A DNA stretch of 33,120 nucleotides from Gammaproteobacteria bacterium (GTDB lineage Bacteria; Pseudomonadota; Gammaproteobacteria; Pseudomonadales; Azotimanducaceae): assembly GCA_009919975.1 (NCBI GenBank), contig RGAU01000003.1, forward strand, positions 1 to 33,120. The letters are read 5' to 3'. Under the pieces are notes generated by a model. The model was given only the letters and a program-made list of their open reading frames with translations. It made no database searches and had not been told where the DNA came from. Shown piece by piece: positions 20,459 to 30,526 of this stretch (positions are counted from its first letter, which is position 1; each line of letters begins with the position of its first letter). The position numbers were made by a program, and so were the translations under genes.

Positions 20459-21652
20459 ATGGAAAGGGACGCCACCAAAAGCCTGTTCCAGAACCCCCTG
20501 GGCCAGAGCCTTCAGCCGACGCTTCGGGACGATGGCGCGGGGCTTAGCCTCCTCCACCGGGGGCAGCGCCTTCGCAGCCGCTTTGCGCCGCTTATCTCCC
20601 GGGCCCACGGGCGCCCTGTGGCCTACCGGGCCACGGTGCAGAGCGATGCTGAGACCGTCGCCTTCCTGGAGGGCGAGGCCGATCTCGAGCTGACTGCTGC
20701 CGTGACGACCCTTCACATGCAGCAGTTTCAGGCGACCCACAAGGGCGCCGGCGCCTGGCTGGTGTTGCCCGTGCCCGGCCCGGCGCTCCAGGACGCGACG
20801 CTTTGGCCGCCCGTGCCCCAGGATCTCTTCGCCAGCGATGGCTTCACGCCTTCGGAAGTCATGCTCAGCGTGTCCGTCGATAGCGCCCAGGCAGCGGTGC
20901 TCGCCGACTTCGCCCAATATCATCGAGCCCTTGGCTTTACCGTGGAAGTTCGAGGGCTTTCCCCCCACCGTGGGGATCTTGCGCTGCTCTGGGCGGGGTC
21001 GCCGGAGCTCGTGACCCTCGACGCCGCCTTCCTCCCCACGGCCGAGGGCTCGCCCCGAAAACTGGGACAGCTTCGGGCACTGATCACGCTTTTGCACGAA
21101 AGTGGTGCGATGGTGGGGCTAGAAGGTCTCACCCAGCCGGAGGCGCTCCGCTGGGCGTTGGATACCCCTGTGGACCTTGTGAGCGGCCCCGCCGTGTGGC
21201 CCTGGGCATCCCCCGCGCCTACGACCGGGGGAAGCCCTCTTGCCGGACCGGCCGCCCTCCCCGCCTTCGAGAAGGCGCTCGCCGCCCTGCGCACGGGAGA
21301 CGCGCTGGAGACGGCCTGCGCCACCCTGCTATACGAAGCCGGGGTGCTGCGTTGCTACGTATTGAATGACCAGGGGGAGCAGCTGGTGGAAAACCTCTCT
21401 CCGGCGGGGACGCGCAGCGATTCGCGCTATTGGCCCCTGGCCCAGGCCGAGGGAGCGAGCTGGGCCCACCGCCCTTACTTCCGCCAGGCCCTCGCCCATC
21501 CCGGCGCTCTACTGGTGAGCGACCCCTACTTCTCCTTACCCGATGGCGGCCCCTGCCAGACCCTATCGGCAAGCTTTCTGTGCGACGGCCAGCGCCAGGT
21601 GCTGTGCTGTGATCTGGAGCTGCCCCGGCCGCCGAGCGTGCTTCGTCCCTAG
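20459..21652 (+). CDS. EAL-like protein (degenerate) with C-terminal PDC/YkuI_C-like sensory domain
   Basis: N-terminal GRPVAYRATVQ where active EALs have G..VG(Y/F)EALVR; C-terminal RYWPLAQAEGASWAHRPYFRQALAHPGALLVSDPYFSLPDGGPCQTLSASF. Confidence 0.75.
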   Translation: MERDATKSLFQNPLGQSLQPTLRDDGAGLSLLHRGQRLRSRFAPLISRAHGRPVAYRATVQSDAETVAFLEGEADLELTAAVTTLHMQQFQATHKGAGAWLVLPVPGPALQDATLWPPVPQDLFASDGFTPSEVMLSVSVDSAQAAVLADFAQYHRALGFTVEVRGLSPHRGDLALLWAGSPELVTLDAAFLPTAEGSPRKLGQLRALITLLHESGAMVGLEGLTQPEALRWALDTPVDLVSGPAVWPWASPAPTTGGSPLAGPAALPAFEKALAALRTGDALETACATLLYEAGVLRCYVLNDQGEQLVENLSPAGTRSDSRYWPLAQAEGASWAHRPYFRQALAHPGALLVSDPYFSLPDGGPCQTLSASFLCDGQRQVLCCDLELPRPPSVLRP

Positions 21653-21677
21653 GGGCGAGCACGCCATCCGAGCAGGG

Positions 21678-22508
21678 CTAGGCGCCCTTAAAGAAGGTGT
21701 CGTAGCAGTGGTTGGTGGCTTCCATAAAGCCCGGCACGGAGCCGCAATCGAAGCGCCGCCCCTTAAACTTGTACGCCATCACGCAGCCCTGCTGAGCCTG
21801 GGCCCGGAGCGCGTCGGTAAGCTGAATTTCACCGTTCTTCCCTGCCTCCGTGCTCTCGATGAGTCCAAAGATGTCGGGGGTTAGGAGATAGCGTCCAATC
21901 ACCGCCAAGTTGGACGGGGCCTCGGCGGGGTCGGGTTTTTCCACCATGTCCGTGACGCGGATCAAATCGTCGCTGATGGCCTCCCCGGCAATCACGCCGT
22001 AGGCGCCGATTTCCTCCTGCGGAACCTCCATCACCGCTACGATGGAGCAACGGAACTGGGCGTGGAGCCGGGCCATTTGGGCCAGCACCCCATCACTCCC
22101 GGGGTTCAAACAGAGATCGTCCGCCAGCACCACCCCAAAGGGCTCATCCCCCACAAGGCGCCGGCTGACGAGAATGGCATGGCCAAGGCCCTTCATTTCG
22201 TTCTGCCGGGTGTAGCTGAAGCTGGCCTGCTCCATCAGCGTGCGGATGCCTTCCAGCGCGGCTTCTTTTCCCGAGCCCGCGATCTGCGTCTCGAGCTCGA
22301 AGCTCACGTCGAAGTGATCTTCGATGGCGCGCTTGCCCCGCCCCGTCACAAAGCAGATATCTCGCATGCCCGCTTCCACCGCCTCTTCCACGCCATACTG
22401 GACGAGCGGCTTATTGACGATGGGGAGCATTTCCTTCGGCATGGCCTTCGTGGCCGGAAGAAAGCGAGTGCCGTAACCGGCCACGGGAAAAACGCATTTG
22501 GTAACCAC
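21678..22508 (-). CDS. galU: UTP-glucose-1-phosphate uridylyltransferase
   Basis: KCVFPVAGYGTRFLPATKAMPKEMLPIVNKPLVQYGVEEA, VLADDLC, DCGSVPGFMEA. Confidence 0.97.
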   Translation of the reverse strand: MVTKCVFPVAGYGTRFLPATKAMPKEMLPIVNKPLVQYGVEEAVEAGMRDICFVTGRGKRAIEDHFDVSFELETQIAGSGKEAALEGIRTLMEQASFSYTRQNEMKGLGHAILVSRRLVGDEPFGVVLADDLCLNPGSDGVLAQMARLHAQFRCSIVAVMEVPQEEIGAYGVIAGEAISDDLIRVTDMVEKPDPAEAPSNLAVIGRYLLTPDIFGLIESTEAGKNGEIQLTDALRAQAQQGCVMAYKFKGRRFDCGSVPGFMEATNHCYDTFFKGA

Positions 22509-22725
22509 AAACTCACCTCGGCAGAAGAATGTCGAAACATTGCAGCATGAACCGTGCCGGCCCGCTACCGCAGGACCATGACCGCGATCCCCCAGCGAGT
22601 TTCCCCGGTCGACGGCTAAGGGCGACGCTTTATATTCTAATTAGCTATATCGTTATTCTTTTATTTGAAACCCGAGCTCCTTCGGCGCACGATGGAAGGC
22701 CAAGAAGCACCGCTCGTCTGGGCCC

Positions 22726-22739
22726 TTGACCTAAGTCAT
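22726..22739. promoter_or_regulatory. FNR/Anr box upstream of ccoN
   Basis: TTGAC-CTAA-GTCAT against consensus TTGAT-N4-ATCAA, about 90 bp before the ccoN ATG. Confidence 0.75.
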
Positions 22740-22826
22740 GCGACTTCGGCCCCGGCGTCGCTAAAGTAGCCATGGAAGCTGCGTAGCCTTTGCGCAGCGG
22801 CGGACAAAGGGGGTGATTACGGGCTC

Positions 22827-24296
22827 ATGAATACGCAGGTCAGCGCCGAACCATACGACACCGGCATTATTCGGGCCTTCGCCCTGGCCACGGTTTTCTG
22901 GGGCATCATCGGCATGTCCGTGGGCGTGCTCATTGCGCTCCAGCTCGTCTTTCCCGAGCTCAATACGCCCTGGGAATACTTTCACTTTGGCCGCCTCCGC
23001 CCCCTACACACCAATACGGTGATCTTTGCCTTCGGCGGCAATGCGCTCATCGGCACGTCCTACTACATCGTGCAGCGCACCTGCCAGGCTCGCCTGTTCT
23101 CCGACGCCCTATCGAAGTTCACCTTCTGGGGCTGGCAGACGGTTATCCTGGCTGCGGCCATCACCCTCCCCCTGGGCATGACCACCACTCACGAATATGC
23201 CGAACTTGAATGGCCCATCGATATCCTCATTGCCATCGTTTGGGTGGCCTACGCCATCAACTTTATCGGCACCATCGCCCGGCGTAAGCCCCAGCATATT
23301 TACGTGGCGAACTGGTTCTTTTTGGCCTTCGTCATCACCATCGCCGTGCTGCACATTTTCAATAGCATTCAAATTCCCGTATCGCTTACGAAGTCCTACT
23401 ACGTGCCCGCCGGCGCCATGGATGCCATGATCCAGTGGTGGTACGGCCACAATGCCGTAGGCTTTTTCCTCACCGCCGGCTTCCTCGGCATGATGTATTA
23501 CTTCGTGCCGAAGCAAGCGGGCCGGCCGGTGTACTCCTACCGCCTATCCATCGTGCACTTTTGGGCGCTGATTGCGATCTACATGTGGGCCGGGCCCCAC
23601 CACCTGCACTACTCGGCGCTGCCCGATTGGGCCCAGTCCGTGGGCATGGTGATGTCCCTGGTACTCCTAGCCCCCTCCTGGGGCGGCATGATCAACGGCA
23701 TCATGACCCTCTCGGGGGCCTGGGATAAGCTCCGCACCGATCCCATCCTGAAGTTCCTCGTGGTGTCCCTGTCGTTCTATGGGATGAGTACCTTTGAGGG
23801 CCCCATGATGGCCATCAAGACCGTCAACGCGCTTTCCCATGACACGGACTGGACCATTGGTCACGTTCACTCTGGCGCCCTCGGCTGGGTGGCCATGATG
23901 ACCATCGGCTCCATCTACCACATGCTTCCAGCGGTCTCCGGACGCCGCGCTGGCGAGATGTATTCCATTGCCCTGGTGAACGTCCATTTCTGGCTGGCCA
24001 CGGTCGGCACCGTGCTCTATATCGCTTCCATGTGGGTCAACGGCCTGCTCCAGGGGCTCATGTGGCGCGCCGTTAACGACGACGGCACCCTCACCTATAC
24101 CTTTGTGGAATCGGTGGTGGCGAGCGGTCCCGGCTACCTGGTCCGCGCCCTCGGCGGCCTGATCTACCTCACGGGCATGCTCATCATGGGCTACAACGTT
24201 CTGAAGACCATTTCCGTTCCGGCACCGGAGGCCCCCCGTCCCGCGGATAGTGCCCCCGATGCCGCCGCCGGCGCCGCTGCAGGAGCCGCCGCATGA
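22827..24296 (+). CDS. ccoN: Cytochrome c oxidase cbb3-type subunit I
   Basis: Heme-copper oxidase signature: [61 protein letters not shown]. Confidence 0.98.
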   Translation: MNTQVSAEPYDTGIIRAFALATVFWGIIGMSVGVLIALQLVFPELNTPWEYFHFGRLRPLHTNTVIFAFGGNALIGTSYYIVQRTCQARLFSDALSKFTFWGWQTVILAAAITLPLGMTTTHEYAELEWPIDILIAIVWVAYAINFIGTIARRKPQHIYVANWFFLAFVITIAVLHIFNSIQIPVSLTKSYYVPAGAMDAMIQWWYGHNAVGFFLTAGFLGMMYYFVPKQAGRPVYSYRLSIVHFWALIAIYMWAGPHHLHYSALPDWAQSVGMVMSLVLLAPSWGGMINGIMTLSGAWDKLRTDPILKFLVVSLSFYGMSTFEGPMMAIKTVNALSHDTDWTIGHVHSGALGWVAMMTIGSIYHMLPAVSGRRAGEMYSIALVNVHFWLATVGTVLYIASMWVNGLLQGLMWRAVNDDGTLTYTFVESVVASGPGYLVRALGGLIYLTGMLIMGYNVLKTISVPAPEAPRPADSAPDAAAGAAAGAAA

Positions 24297-24898
24297 ACCA
24301 CGATCTGATCGAACGCAAAACCGGCCTCATGGTGACGCTGATCATCCTCGTGATCAGCCTCGGCGGTCTGGTAGAAATCCTGCCGCTCTTCAGCAGCGAA
24401 AGCACCACCACCCCCGTGGCCGGGCTCAAACCCCTAGCGGCGCTGGAGCTTGAGGGCCGCGATATCTACATTCGGGAGGGGTGCCACGTCTGCCATACGC
24501 AGATGGTTCGCCCCCTGCGCACGGAAACGGAACGCTACGGCCACTACTCCGTGGCCGGGGAAAGCGTTTACGAACACCCCTTCCTCTGGGGCTCAAAGCG
24601 CACGGGGCCGGATCTGGCCCGGGTGGGCGGCCGCTACAGCGATGACTGGCAGCGGGCGCACCTCTACAACCCCCGGGCCGTGGTCCCCGAATCCACCATG
24701 CCAGCGTTCCCCTGGCTCTTTGAGCGCACCCTCGATGGCGAGGAAACCGCCGCGAAGATGAAGGCTCTGGCCACGGTGGGCGTGCCCTACACGGACGCGG
24801 ACATGGCCGGCGCGCAAAGGGCCGTCGCCGGTCATTCTGAAGCCGATGCGCTGGTGGCCTACCTCCAGCAGCTCGGCACCCTGCTGAGCCGGAGGTAA
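24293..24898 (+). CDS. ccoO: Cytochrome c oxidase cbb3-type subunit II
   Basis: [36 protein letters not shown]; one CxxCH. Confidence 0.97.
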   Translation: MNHDLIERKTGLMVTLIILVISLGGLVEILPLFSSESTTTPVAGLKPLAALELEGRDIYIREGCHVCHTQMVRPLRTETERYGHYSVAGESVYEHPFLWGSKRTGPDLARVGGRYSDDWQRAHLYNPRAVVPESTMPAFPWLFERTLDGEETAAKMKALATVGVPYTDADMAGAQRAVAGHSEADALVAYLQQLGTLLSRR

Positions 24899-24900
24899 GC

Positions 24901-25077
24901 ATGGATCTGCCGCTGCTTCGCGGTCTCATGACCGTGGCCATGCTCCTCACCTTCCTTGGCCTGTTCCTTTGGGTATTCCGAGGCGGCAAGCACCGCTTTG
25001 ACGAGGCGGCAAAGCTCCCCTTTGCCGATGCTGAGGACACCCACTCCCCCACGGATTCGGAGACCCGCACGCCATGA
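24901..25077 (+). CDS. ccoQ: Cbb3-type oxidase subunit CcoQ/FixQ
   Basis: Manual translation (58 aa): MDLPLLRGLMTVAMLLTFLGLFLWVFRGGKHRFDEAAKLPFADAEDTHSPTDSETRTP*; between ccoO and ccoP. Confidence 0.92.
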   Translation: MDLPLLRGLMTVAMLLTFLGLFLWVFRGGKHRFDEAAKLPFADAEDTHSPTDSETRTP

Positions 25078-25994
25078 CCGTCTTTTGGAGCATTTTTGTC
25101 ACCGTGGTGACCATCGGGACGCTCTTGGGGTCCTACTGGCTGCTCACCACGACGCGGAAAAGCGAAGTGAAGGATGGGGCCCACCTTGAGAAGGACCACA
25201 CCTTTGACGGCATCGCGGAGCTGGAAACACCTCTCCCCCGGTGGTGGTACTACCTGTTTCTCTTGACCATCGCCTTTAGCTTCGCCTACCTGGCGCTTTT
25301 CCCGGGGCTTGGAAACTTCAAGGGGCTTTTGGGCTGGAGCAGCACGGGGCAATGGGAGGGGGAAGTGGCCGCGGCGGCGGAGCGCTACAACCCTCTCTTT
25401 GAGCGCTACCTCGACACGCCCCTCCTCGCCCTCACGGAGGACCGGAAGGCCATGCGCATGGGCCAGCGCATCTTTGGAAACTACTGCGCCCAATGCCACG
25501 GCAGCGCGGCTCAAGGGGCCCATGGGTTCCCGAACCTTCGAGACCATGACTGGCTCTGGGGCAACAGCGAGGCCCAAATCCAAGCGAGCATTCGCCAGGG
25601 TCGGCAGGCGGCCATGCCCTCCTGGGCCGCGCCCCTCGGCGAAGAAGGGGTAAGGGCCATGGCGCAGTACGTACGCAGCCTCTCCGGCGCAGCCCACGAT
25701 GCCGCCCTCGCCGCGGAGGCCGCCCCCAAGTACAGCCTGTTTTGCGTCGCTTGCCACGGCCCCGCGGGCACGGGGAACATCGCCCTGGGCGCTCCAAATC
25801 TAACGGACAATATTTGGCTCTACGGCGGCTCCGCCGATGAGATCGCCTTTACCCTACGCCATGGCCGGAACGGACAGATGCCTTCCCACGAAGGGGTGCT
25901 GGACGATGCCCGCATCCACCTCGTCGCCGCCTATGTCCTGAGCTTAAGTAAAGGGGCGAGGGCCGCTGCCACCTCCACCGCGGCGGGACAGTAG
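25074..25994 (+). CDS. ccoP: Cytochrome c oxidase cbb3-type subunit III, diheme
   Basis: DGIAELETPLPRWWYYLFLLTI; two hemes CAQCHG and CVACHG. Confidence 0.97.
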   Translation: MTVFWSIFVTVVTIGTLLGSYWLLTTTRKSEVKDGAHLEKDHTFDGIAELETPLPRWWYYLFLLTIAFSFAYLALFPGLGNFKGLLGWSSTGQWEGEVAAAAERYNPLFERYLDTPLLALTEDRKAMRMGQRIFGNYCAQCHGSAAQGAHGFPNLRDHDWLWGNSEAQIQASIRQGRQAAMPSWAAPLGEEGVRAMAQYVRSLSGAAHDAALAAEAAPKYSLFCVACHGPAGTGNIALGAPNLTDNIWLYGGSADEIAFTLRHGRNGQMPSHEGVLDDARIHLVAAYVLSLSKGARAAATSTAAGQ

Positions 25995-26026
25995 CCCGCC
26001 CCAAGGAAAAGGGAGCATCGCGAACC

Positions 26027-27415
26027 GTGAGCAAGGCGCAGCTTGATGGCCCTCGGCAGATCGACCTCTACGCGAGCCATGAGCCCATTCACGTCCGGCA
26101 GGTGCCGGGCTTCTTTAGCCAGCTGCGCCTCGCCCTTCGCTGGGGAGGCTTTGCCCTCCTTCTGGCTCTACCCTGGCTCAGCTGGAACGGCGAGCCCCTC
26201 CTGCGCCTCGATTTGCCCGCGCGCCATTTCCAGGTGTTCGGCTTCACCTTCTTCCCCCAGGATTTCATGCTGGTCTCCTGGCTCCTCATCATTGGCGCCT
26301 TTGCCCTCTTCACTTTCACCAACTGGCTGGGCCGGGTGTGGTGCGGCTACGTCTGCTTTCAGTCCGTGTGGTTTAGCCTCTTCATGGATCTCGAGCGCTG
26401 GGTGGAAGGCTCCCGGAACAAGCGCATTCGCCTAGCCAAGGCGTCCTGGACTGGGGAAAAGGTCCGGCTGCGGGCACTGAAGTGGCTGCTCTGGACGCTC
26501 CTCGCGGGAGCCACGGCCCTGTCCATCATGGGACTGTTTGTCCCGATCGACGCGCTCCTCGCGGGGCTCGCCACCTGGTCCCTGACAGGCTGGACCGTCT
26601 TCTGGTTGGGCTTCTTCGCCGTGGTGACCTTCCTCATGGGGGGCATCCTGCGGGAGCAGGCGTGCCTCTACATGTGCCCCTACGCGCGCTTTCAATCCGC
26701 TATGTTCGACCCGGACACGCTCATCGTTTCCTATGATGCGGCCCGGGGCGAGCCGCGAAGCGCGAAGAAGCGCGCCGCCGAGGGCGCCGGGGACTGCGTA
26801 GACTGCAGCCTGTGCGTCCAGGTATGCCCCACGGGGATTGATATTCGAAACGGTCTGCAATACGAGTGCATCAGCTGCGCCCAGTGCATCGACGCCTGCG
26901 ATACGGTGATGGACAAGCTCGAAAAGCCCCGGGGCCTCATCCGCTACACCACGGAGCACGACCTCGCAGGTAAGCCTTCGAAAACCTTTCGCCCCCGGCT
27001 CATCGGCTATGCCGCCGTGCTCCTGGCCATGATCAGCACCGTGGCCATCGCCACGGCGAACCGTGTCCCCCTGGAGCTTCAGGTGCTCCGGGATCGGGGC
27101 AGCCTCTATGGGCGCGTCACCACGGACGCCGGGGCCCTGCGCATCGAGAACGTCTATACCGTGCGCGTGGTCAACAAGGATCGGGCCCCGCGCACGGTCA
27201 CCCTCGCCGTGACAGGACTACCCGAGCTGACCATCGACGGCCCCCAAACCCTTGAGCTTGCAGGCCAGGAAGTGCGCACGGAAATCATCCGGCTCCTGGC
27301 ACCCCCCCCCGCTGCGCCCAATCAAGAATTGCGTTTCACCCTGACGGACACCGCTGATGCGGCGCTTAGGGTGGCCCGCGAGTCTCGCTTCCTTGCACCG
27401 GGGCAAACGCCGTGA
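26027..27415 (+). CDS. ccoG: Cytochrome oxidase accessory protein CcoG (FixG/RdxA), polyferredoxin
   Basis: GTG start; RVWCGYVCFQSVW, CVDCSLCVQVCPTGIDIRNGLQYECISCAQCIDACD. Confidence 0.96.
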   Translation: MSKAQLDGPRQIDLYASHEPIHVRQVPGFFSQLRLALRWGGFALLLALPWLSWNGEPLLRLDLPARHFQVFGFTFFPQDFMLVSWLLIIGAFALFTFTNWLGRVWCGYVCFQSVWFSLFMDLERWVEGSRNKRIRLAKASWTGEKVRLRALKWLLWTLLAGATALSIMGLFVPIDALLAGLATWSLTGWTVFWLGFFAVVTFLMGGILREQACLYMCPYARFQSAMFDPDTLIVSYDAARGEPRSAKKRAAEGAGDCVDCSLCVQVCPTGIDIRNGLQYECISCAQCIDACDTVMDKLEKPRGLIRYTTEHDLAGKPSKTFRPRLIGYAAVLLAMISTVAIATANRVPLELQVLRDRGSLYGRVTTDAGALRIENVYTVRVVNKDRAPRTVTLAVTGLPELTIDGPQTLELAGQEVRTEIIRLLAPPPAAPNQELRFTLTDTADAALRVARESRFLAPGQTP

Positions 27416-27909
27416 GCCGCTCCGCCTTCGCCGCCAACCCCGCTCTCTGGCTCCTCATAGGCATGCCCACGGCCGCCGTGATCATGGGAGTGGTGATTGT
27501 CACCCTCGCCAGCAACGGCCCGACGGACCTGGTGCGCGACGACTACTACAAGGCAGGCCTTGCCATTAACGCCGATCTCACCGCCGAACAAGCAGGGGAA
27601 GCGCTAGGGCTGAGCGCCGCGCTCAGCGCACGCGGCCCCGGTCGCATGCTTGTGATGGTGTCGCAGCAGCGAGCGCCCTTCGATGCGGCGGAGGAACTGG
27701 TGATTGAGCTGCCCCACCCCACGCTGGCGACGCAGGACCTGCGCTTGTCTGCACCGGCCGTAGCCCCGGGACGCTGGGTAGCCGTGGCGCCGCGCTTTGC
27801 GGGCACGCGCACGCTCCTCGCCTATCCGCCCGATGGGCGCTGGCGCTTAAAGCGCTTCGGACTGCAGGTGCAGGACGGGCCAGCGCCCGGGGAGGTCTCG
27901 GCGCCGTGA
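27412..27909 (+). CDS. ccoH: FixH-family protein
   Basis: N-terminal TM then SNGPTDLVRDDYYKAGLAIN typical of FixH; between ccoG and ccoI. Confidence 0.9.
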   Translation: MSRSAFAANPALWLLIGMPTAAVIMGVVIVTLASNGPTDLVRDDYYKAGLAINADLTAEQAGEALGLSAALSARGPGRMLVMVSQQRAPFDAAEELVIELPHPTLATQDLRLSAPAVAPGRWVAVAPRFAGTRTLLAYPPDGRWRLKRFGLQVQDGPAPGEVSAP

Positions 27910-30368
27910 ATACGCTTAGCGCCGCTGCCCCTTCCGAGATCTCGCCGTCCAGCGCCACGGCGGAAGGGTGCTATCACTGCGGGCTCCCCATTCCCCCCGG
28001 AGAGATGCTCACGGTCCCCGCGGAGGGCGACGCCAAGCCCGTGTGTTGCCATGGCTGCGAAGCCGCCTACTACTGGCTGAAGGACCAGGGCCTGGATCGT
28101 TACTACGCCCTTCGAGAGGCGGGCCTTGGGCACGCGGCAAAGGCCGAGATGCCGGCCTGGGCCAGCCCGGAGGTGGCTGCTCGTTACGTCACGCGGGATG
28201 GCGAGAACGCGGAACTCGTCCTCGCCCTCTCCGGGCTGCGTTGTGCGGCCTGCGCTTGGCTTGCGGAAAAGGGCGTTGCGACCCTCCCGGCGGTGCAGCA
28301 CGCCCAGGTGCAGCTGGCGACGGAGCGCCTCCACCTGCGCTGGACCGGCGACGAAAGCGCCGTACCTGCCATCGCTGAACGCCTAAGTGCCCTGGGCTTC
28401 GACGCCGCGCCGGCCCGGAGCGAAGCCGCCGCGGAGCTCCGCCGAAAGGAGCACCGCAAGGGCCTGGCTCGCCTAGGCATCGCAGCGCTGATCACCATGC
28501 AGATTATGATGCTGTCCCTAGCGGATTACCTCGACCTGCTGAGCGACCTCACCCCCGCTTACCGCCAGCTCCTTCTTTGGGCCCAGGCGGTGCTGGCCAC
28601 GGTGCTCGTGACCACCTCCGCAGCCCCTTTCTTCCAGGGGGCCTGGCGCGCCCTGAAGCAGAAGCAGCTCACCATGGACGTGCCCGTGGCCCTGGCCCTT
28701 GGCCTCGCCTACGGGGCTAGCATCGCCCTCCTCGTCACAGGAAGAACGGCCCAGGGGGCCCACGTCTATTTTGACTCCCTGGTAATGTTCACCTTCTTCC
28801 TCCTTGCTGGGCGCTACGCCGAAGCGCGGCTACGGCACCAGTTTGCCCAGAGCGATCCGACCCTCGAGGACCTCCTCCCCTTAACGGCGCTGCGTCTGCG
28901 CAGCGGCGAGGCCGGGGAAGAGGCACGGGAGACGCTCCATCCCATGGACCTTTCCCCCGGGGATCGCATCCTGGTCAGCGCAGGCCAAACCGTGCCCTGC
29001 GAGGCCCTGGTGCTGGAAGGCTCGGCGGCCCTTCGACTTGATCATCTTACCGGGGAGGCCGCGCCCCAGCCCTGTAGCCCCGGCACAGCGGTCCCCGCGG
29101 GGGCCACGGTGCTCGACGGGGTCCTGACCCTGACCGTACGCCAACGGGCCTCCGAAGGTCGCCTGGCGGCCCTCCCCACCCTTCTGGCCCGGGCGCGGAA
29201 AAGCCAGAGTGGGGAAACGCCCCTCTTGGATCGCATCGCTCGGCACTTTTTCGCCTTTCAGCTGCTCATCGCCCTAGGCGCAGGCGTCCTTTGGCTGGTC
29301 CTAGCCCCGGAGCGGGCCTTCGAAATTGTGCTGGCCACGCTGATCATTGCCTGCCCCTGCGCCCTGTCCCTGGCCACCCCGGCGGCCCGGACCACCGGTG
29401 CCCTTGCCCTGCGTCAGCAGGGGCTGCGCCTGGGCCGGAGCGACAGCCTGGAGCGCCTTGCCTCCATTAACCGGGTCGTGCTCGATAAAACGGGGACGCT
29501 GACGGAGCCCACGGGCACCCTGTCCTGCCTCGAAGGCCCGGCCTCCGCCTGGGCCCTCGCCAAGGCGTTAGAGCGGGATATCGATCACCCCCTGGCTCGG
29601 GCCTTTCAGGCGCGCCCGGAAGCCGCGCCGGCGGTGAGCGCCCAGCGCGTGGTGGTCGGGGAAGGGGTCGAAGGCTGCGTCAACGGCATCGCCTATCGTC
29701 TGGGCCGGCCCCGCTTTGCCGGCACCGAAGGTACCGGTGTGGTGCTGAGCCGGGCCGATGCCGAAAGCCCTTCAGGGTGGACCCTCCTGGCTCGCTTCCA
29801 AAGCCAGGAAGCCCTGCGCCCGGAGGCGCCCGAGGCCCTCGCGGCCCTGCGCGCCCAGGGGGTGAAGCTGGCGCTTCTCAGTGGCGATCACGGCGATCGC
29901 GTCGCAGCGGTGGCCGCGGAGCTGGGCCTCGAGACCTGGGAAGGCGACGCCACCCCGGAGGCGAAGCTCGAAGCCCTGGCGCGCCTTCGCGCCGCAGGGG
30001 AACGGGTGCTTTACGTGGGGGACGGCTTAAACGACGCCCCAGCGTTGGGCGGCGCCGAAGTCTCCCTGGCCTTGGGTGCGGAATCGCGCTTCGCCCAGGA
30101 CGCTGCGGACATCGTCAGTTTCCGCCGCGATCTGCGCACCGTCCCCTATGCCCTGGGGATCGCCCGCAGCCAGCGCCGCCGGCTCCATCGCAACCTCCTG
30201 TGGGCCGCCGGCTACAACGTCGCCGCGGTGCCCCTGGCCGTCGCCGGGTTCGTGACGCCTTGGCTCGCGGCCCTGGGCATGACCCTGAGCTCCCTCATCG
30301 TGCTGGTGCATGCCCAGCGCCTGGCCCGGGATGGGGCGCAGCACCGGAGGGGCCTATGGAAAGTCTGA
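27906..30368 (+). CDS. ccoI: Copper-translocating P1B-type ATPase CcoI/FixI
   Basis: CYHCGLPIP, GLRCAACAWL, CPCALSLATP, DKTGTLTEP, GDGLNDAPAL. Confidence 0.97.
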   Translation: MNTLSAAAPSEISPSSATAEGCYHCGLPIPPGEMLTVPAEGDAKPVCCHGCEAAYYWLKDQGLDRYYALREAGLGHAAKAEMPAWASPEVAARYVTRDGENAELVLALSGLRCAACAWLAEKGVATLPAVQHAQVQLATERLHLRWTGDESAVPAIAERLSALGFDAAPARSEAAAELRRKEHRKGLARLGIAALITMQIMMLSLADYLDLLSDLTPAYRQLLLWAQAVLATVLVTTSAAPFFQGAWRALKQKQLTMDVPVALALGLAYGASIALLVTGRTAQGAHVYFDSLVMFTFFLLAGRYAEARLRHQFAQSDPTLEDLLPLTALRLRSGEAGEEARETLHPMDLSPGDRILVSAGQTVPCEALVLEGSAALRLDHLTGEAAPQPCSPGTAVPAGATVLDGVLTLTVRQRASEGRLAALPTLLARARKSQSGETPLLDRIARHFFAFQLLIALGAGVLWLVLAPERAFEIVLATLIIACPCALSLATPAARTTGALALRQQGLRLGRSDSLERLASINRVVLDKTGTLTEPTGTLSCLEGPASAWALAKALERDIDHPLARAFQARPEAAPAVSAQRVVVGEGVEGCVNGIAYRLGRPRFAGTEGTGVVLSRADAESPSGWTLLARFQSQEALRPEAPEALAALRAQGVKLALLSGDHGDRVAAVAAELGLETWEGDATPEAKLEALARLRAAGERVLYVGDGLNDAPALGGAEVSLALGAESRFAQDAADIVSFRRDLRTVPYALGIARSQRRRLHRNLLWAAGYNVAAVPLAVAGFVTPWLAALGMTLSSLIVLVHAQRLARDGAQHRRGLWKV

Positions 30369-30526
30369 TCCTGCTCATTCCCCTGTCCGTGCTACTCATT
30401 CTGATCGCTCTGAAAGCCTTCCTCTGGGCTGTGAATAGCGGGCAATTCGACGATCTTGACCGAGAGGCCGCCCGCATTCTCGAAGACGACGACCTCGCCG
30501 AGGGCAAGGAGGGCCGTTCCCCATGA
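30356..30526 (+). CDS. ccoS: Cbb3-type oxidase assembly protein CcoS
   Basis: Manual translation (56 aa): MESLILLIPLSVLLILIALKAFLWAVNSGQFDDLDREAARILEDDDLAEGKEGRSP*. Confidence 0.95.
   Translation: MESLILLIPLSVLLILIALKAFLWAVNSGQFDDLDREAARILEDDDLAEGKEGRSP

Noticed and set aside
22529-22729. 66-aa plus-strand ORF in the galU-ccoN gap
   Set aside because: No recognisable motif, no good ribosome-binding site, and it overlaps the AT-rich promoter region.
29777-30526. 249-aa plus-strand ORF running into ccoS
   Set aside because: Only the last 56 codons are real (CcoS from ATG 30356); the rest is an out-of-frame reading of ccoI.
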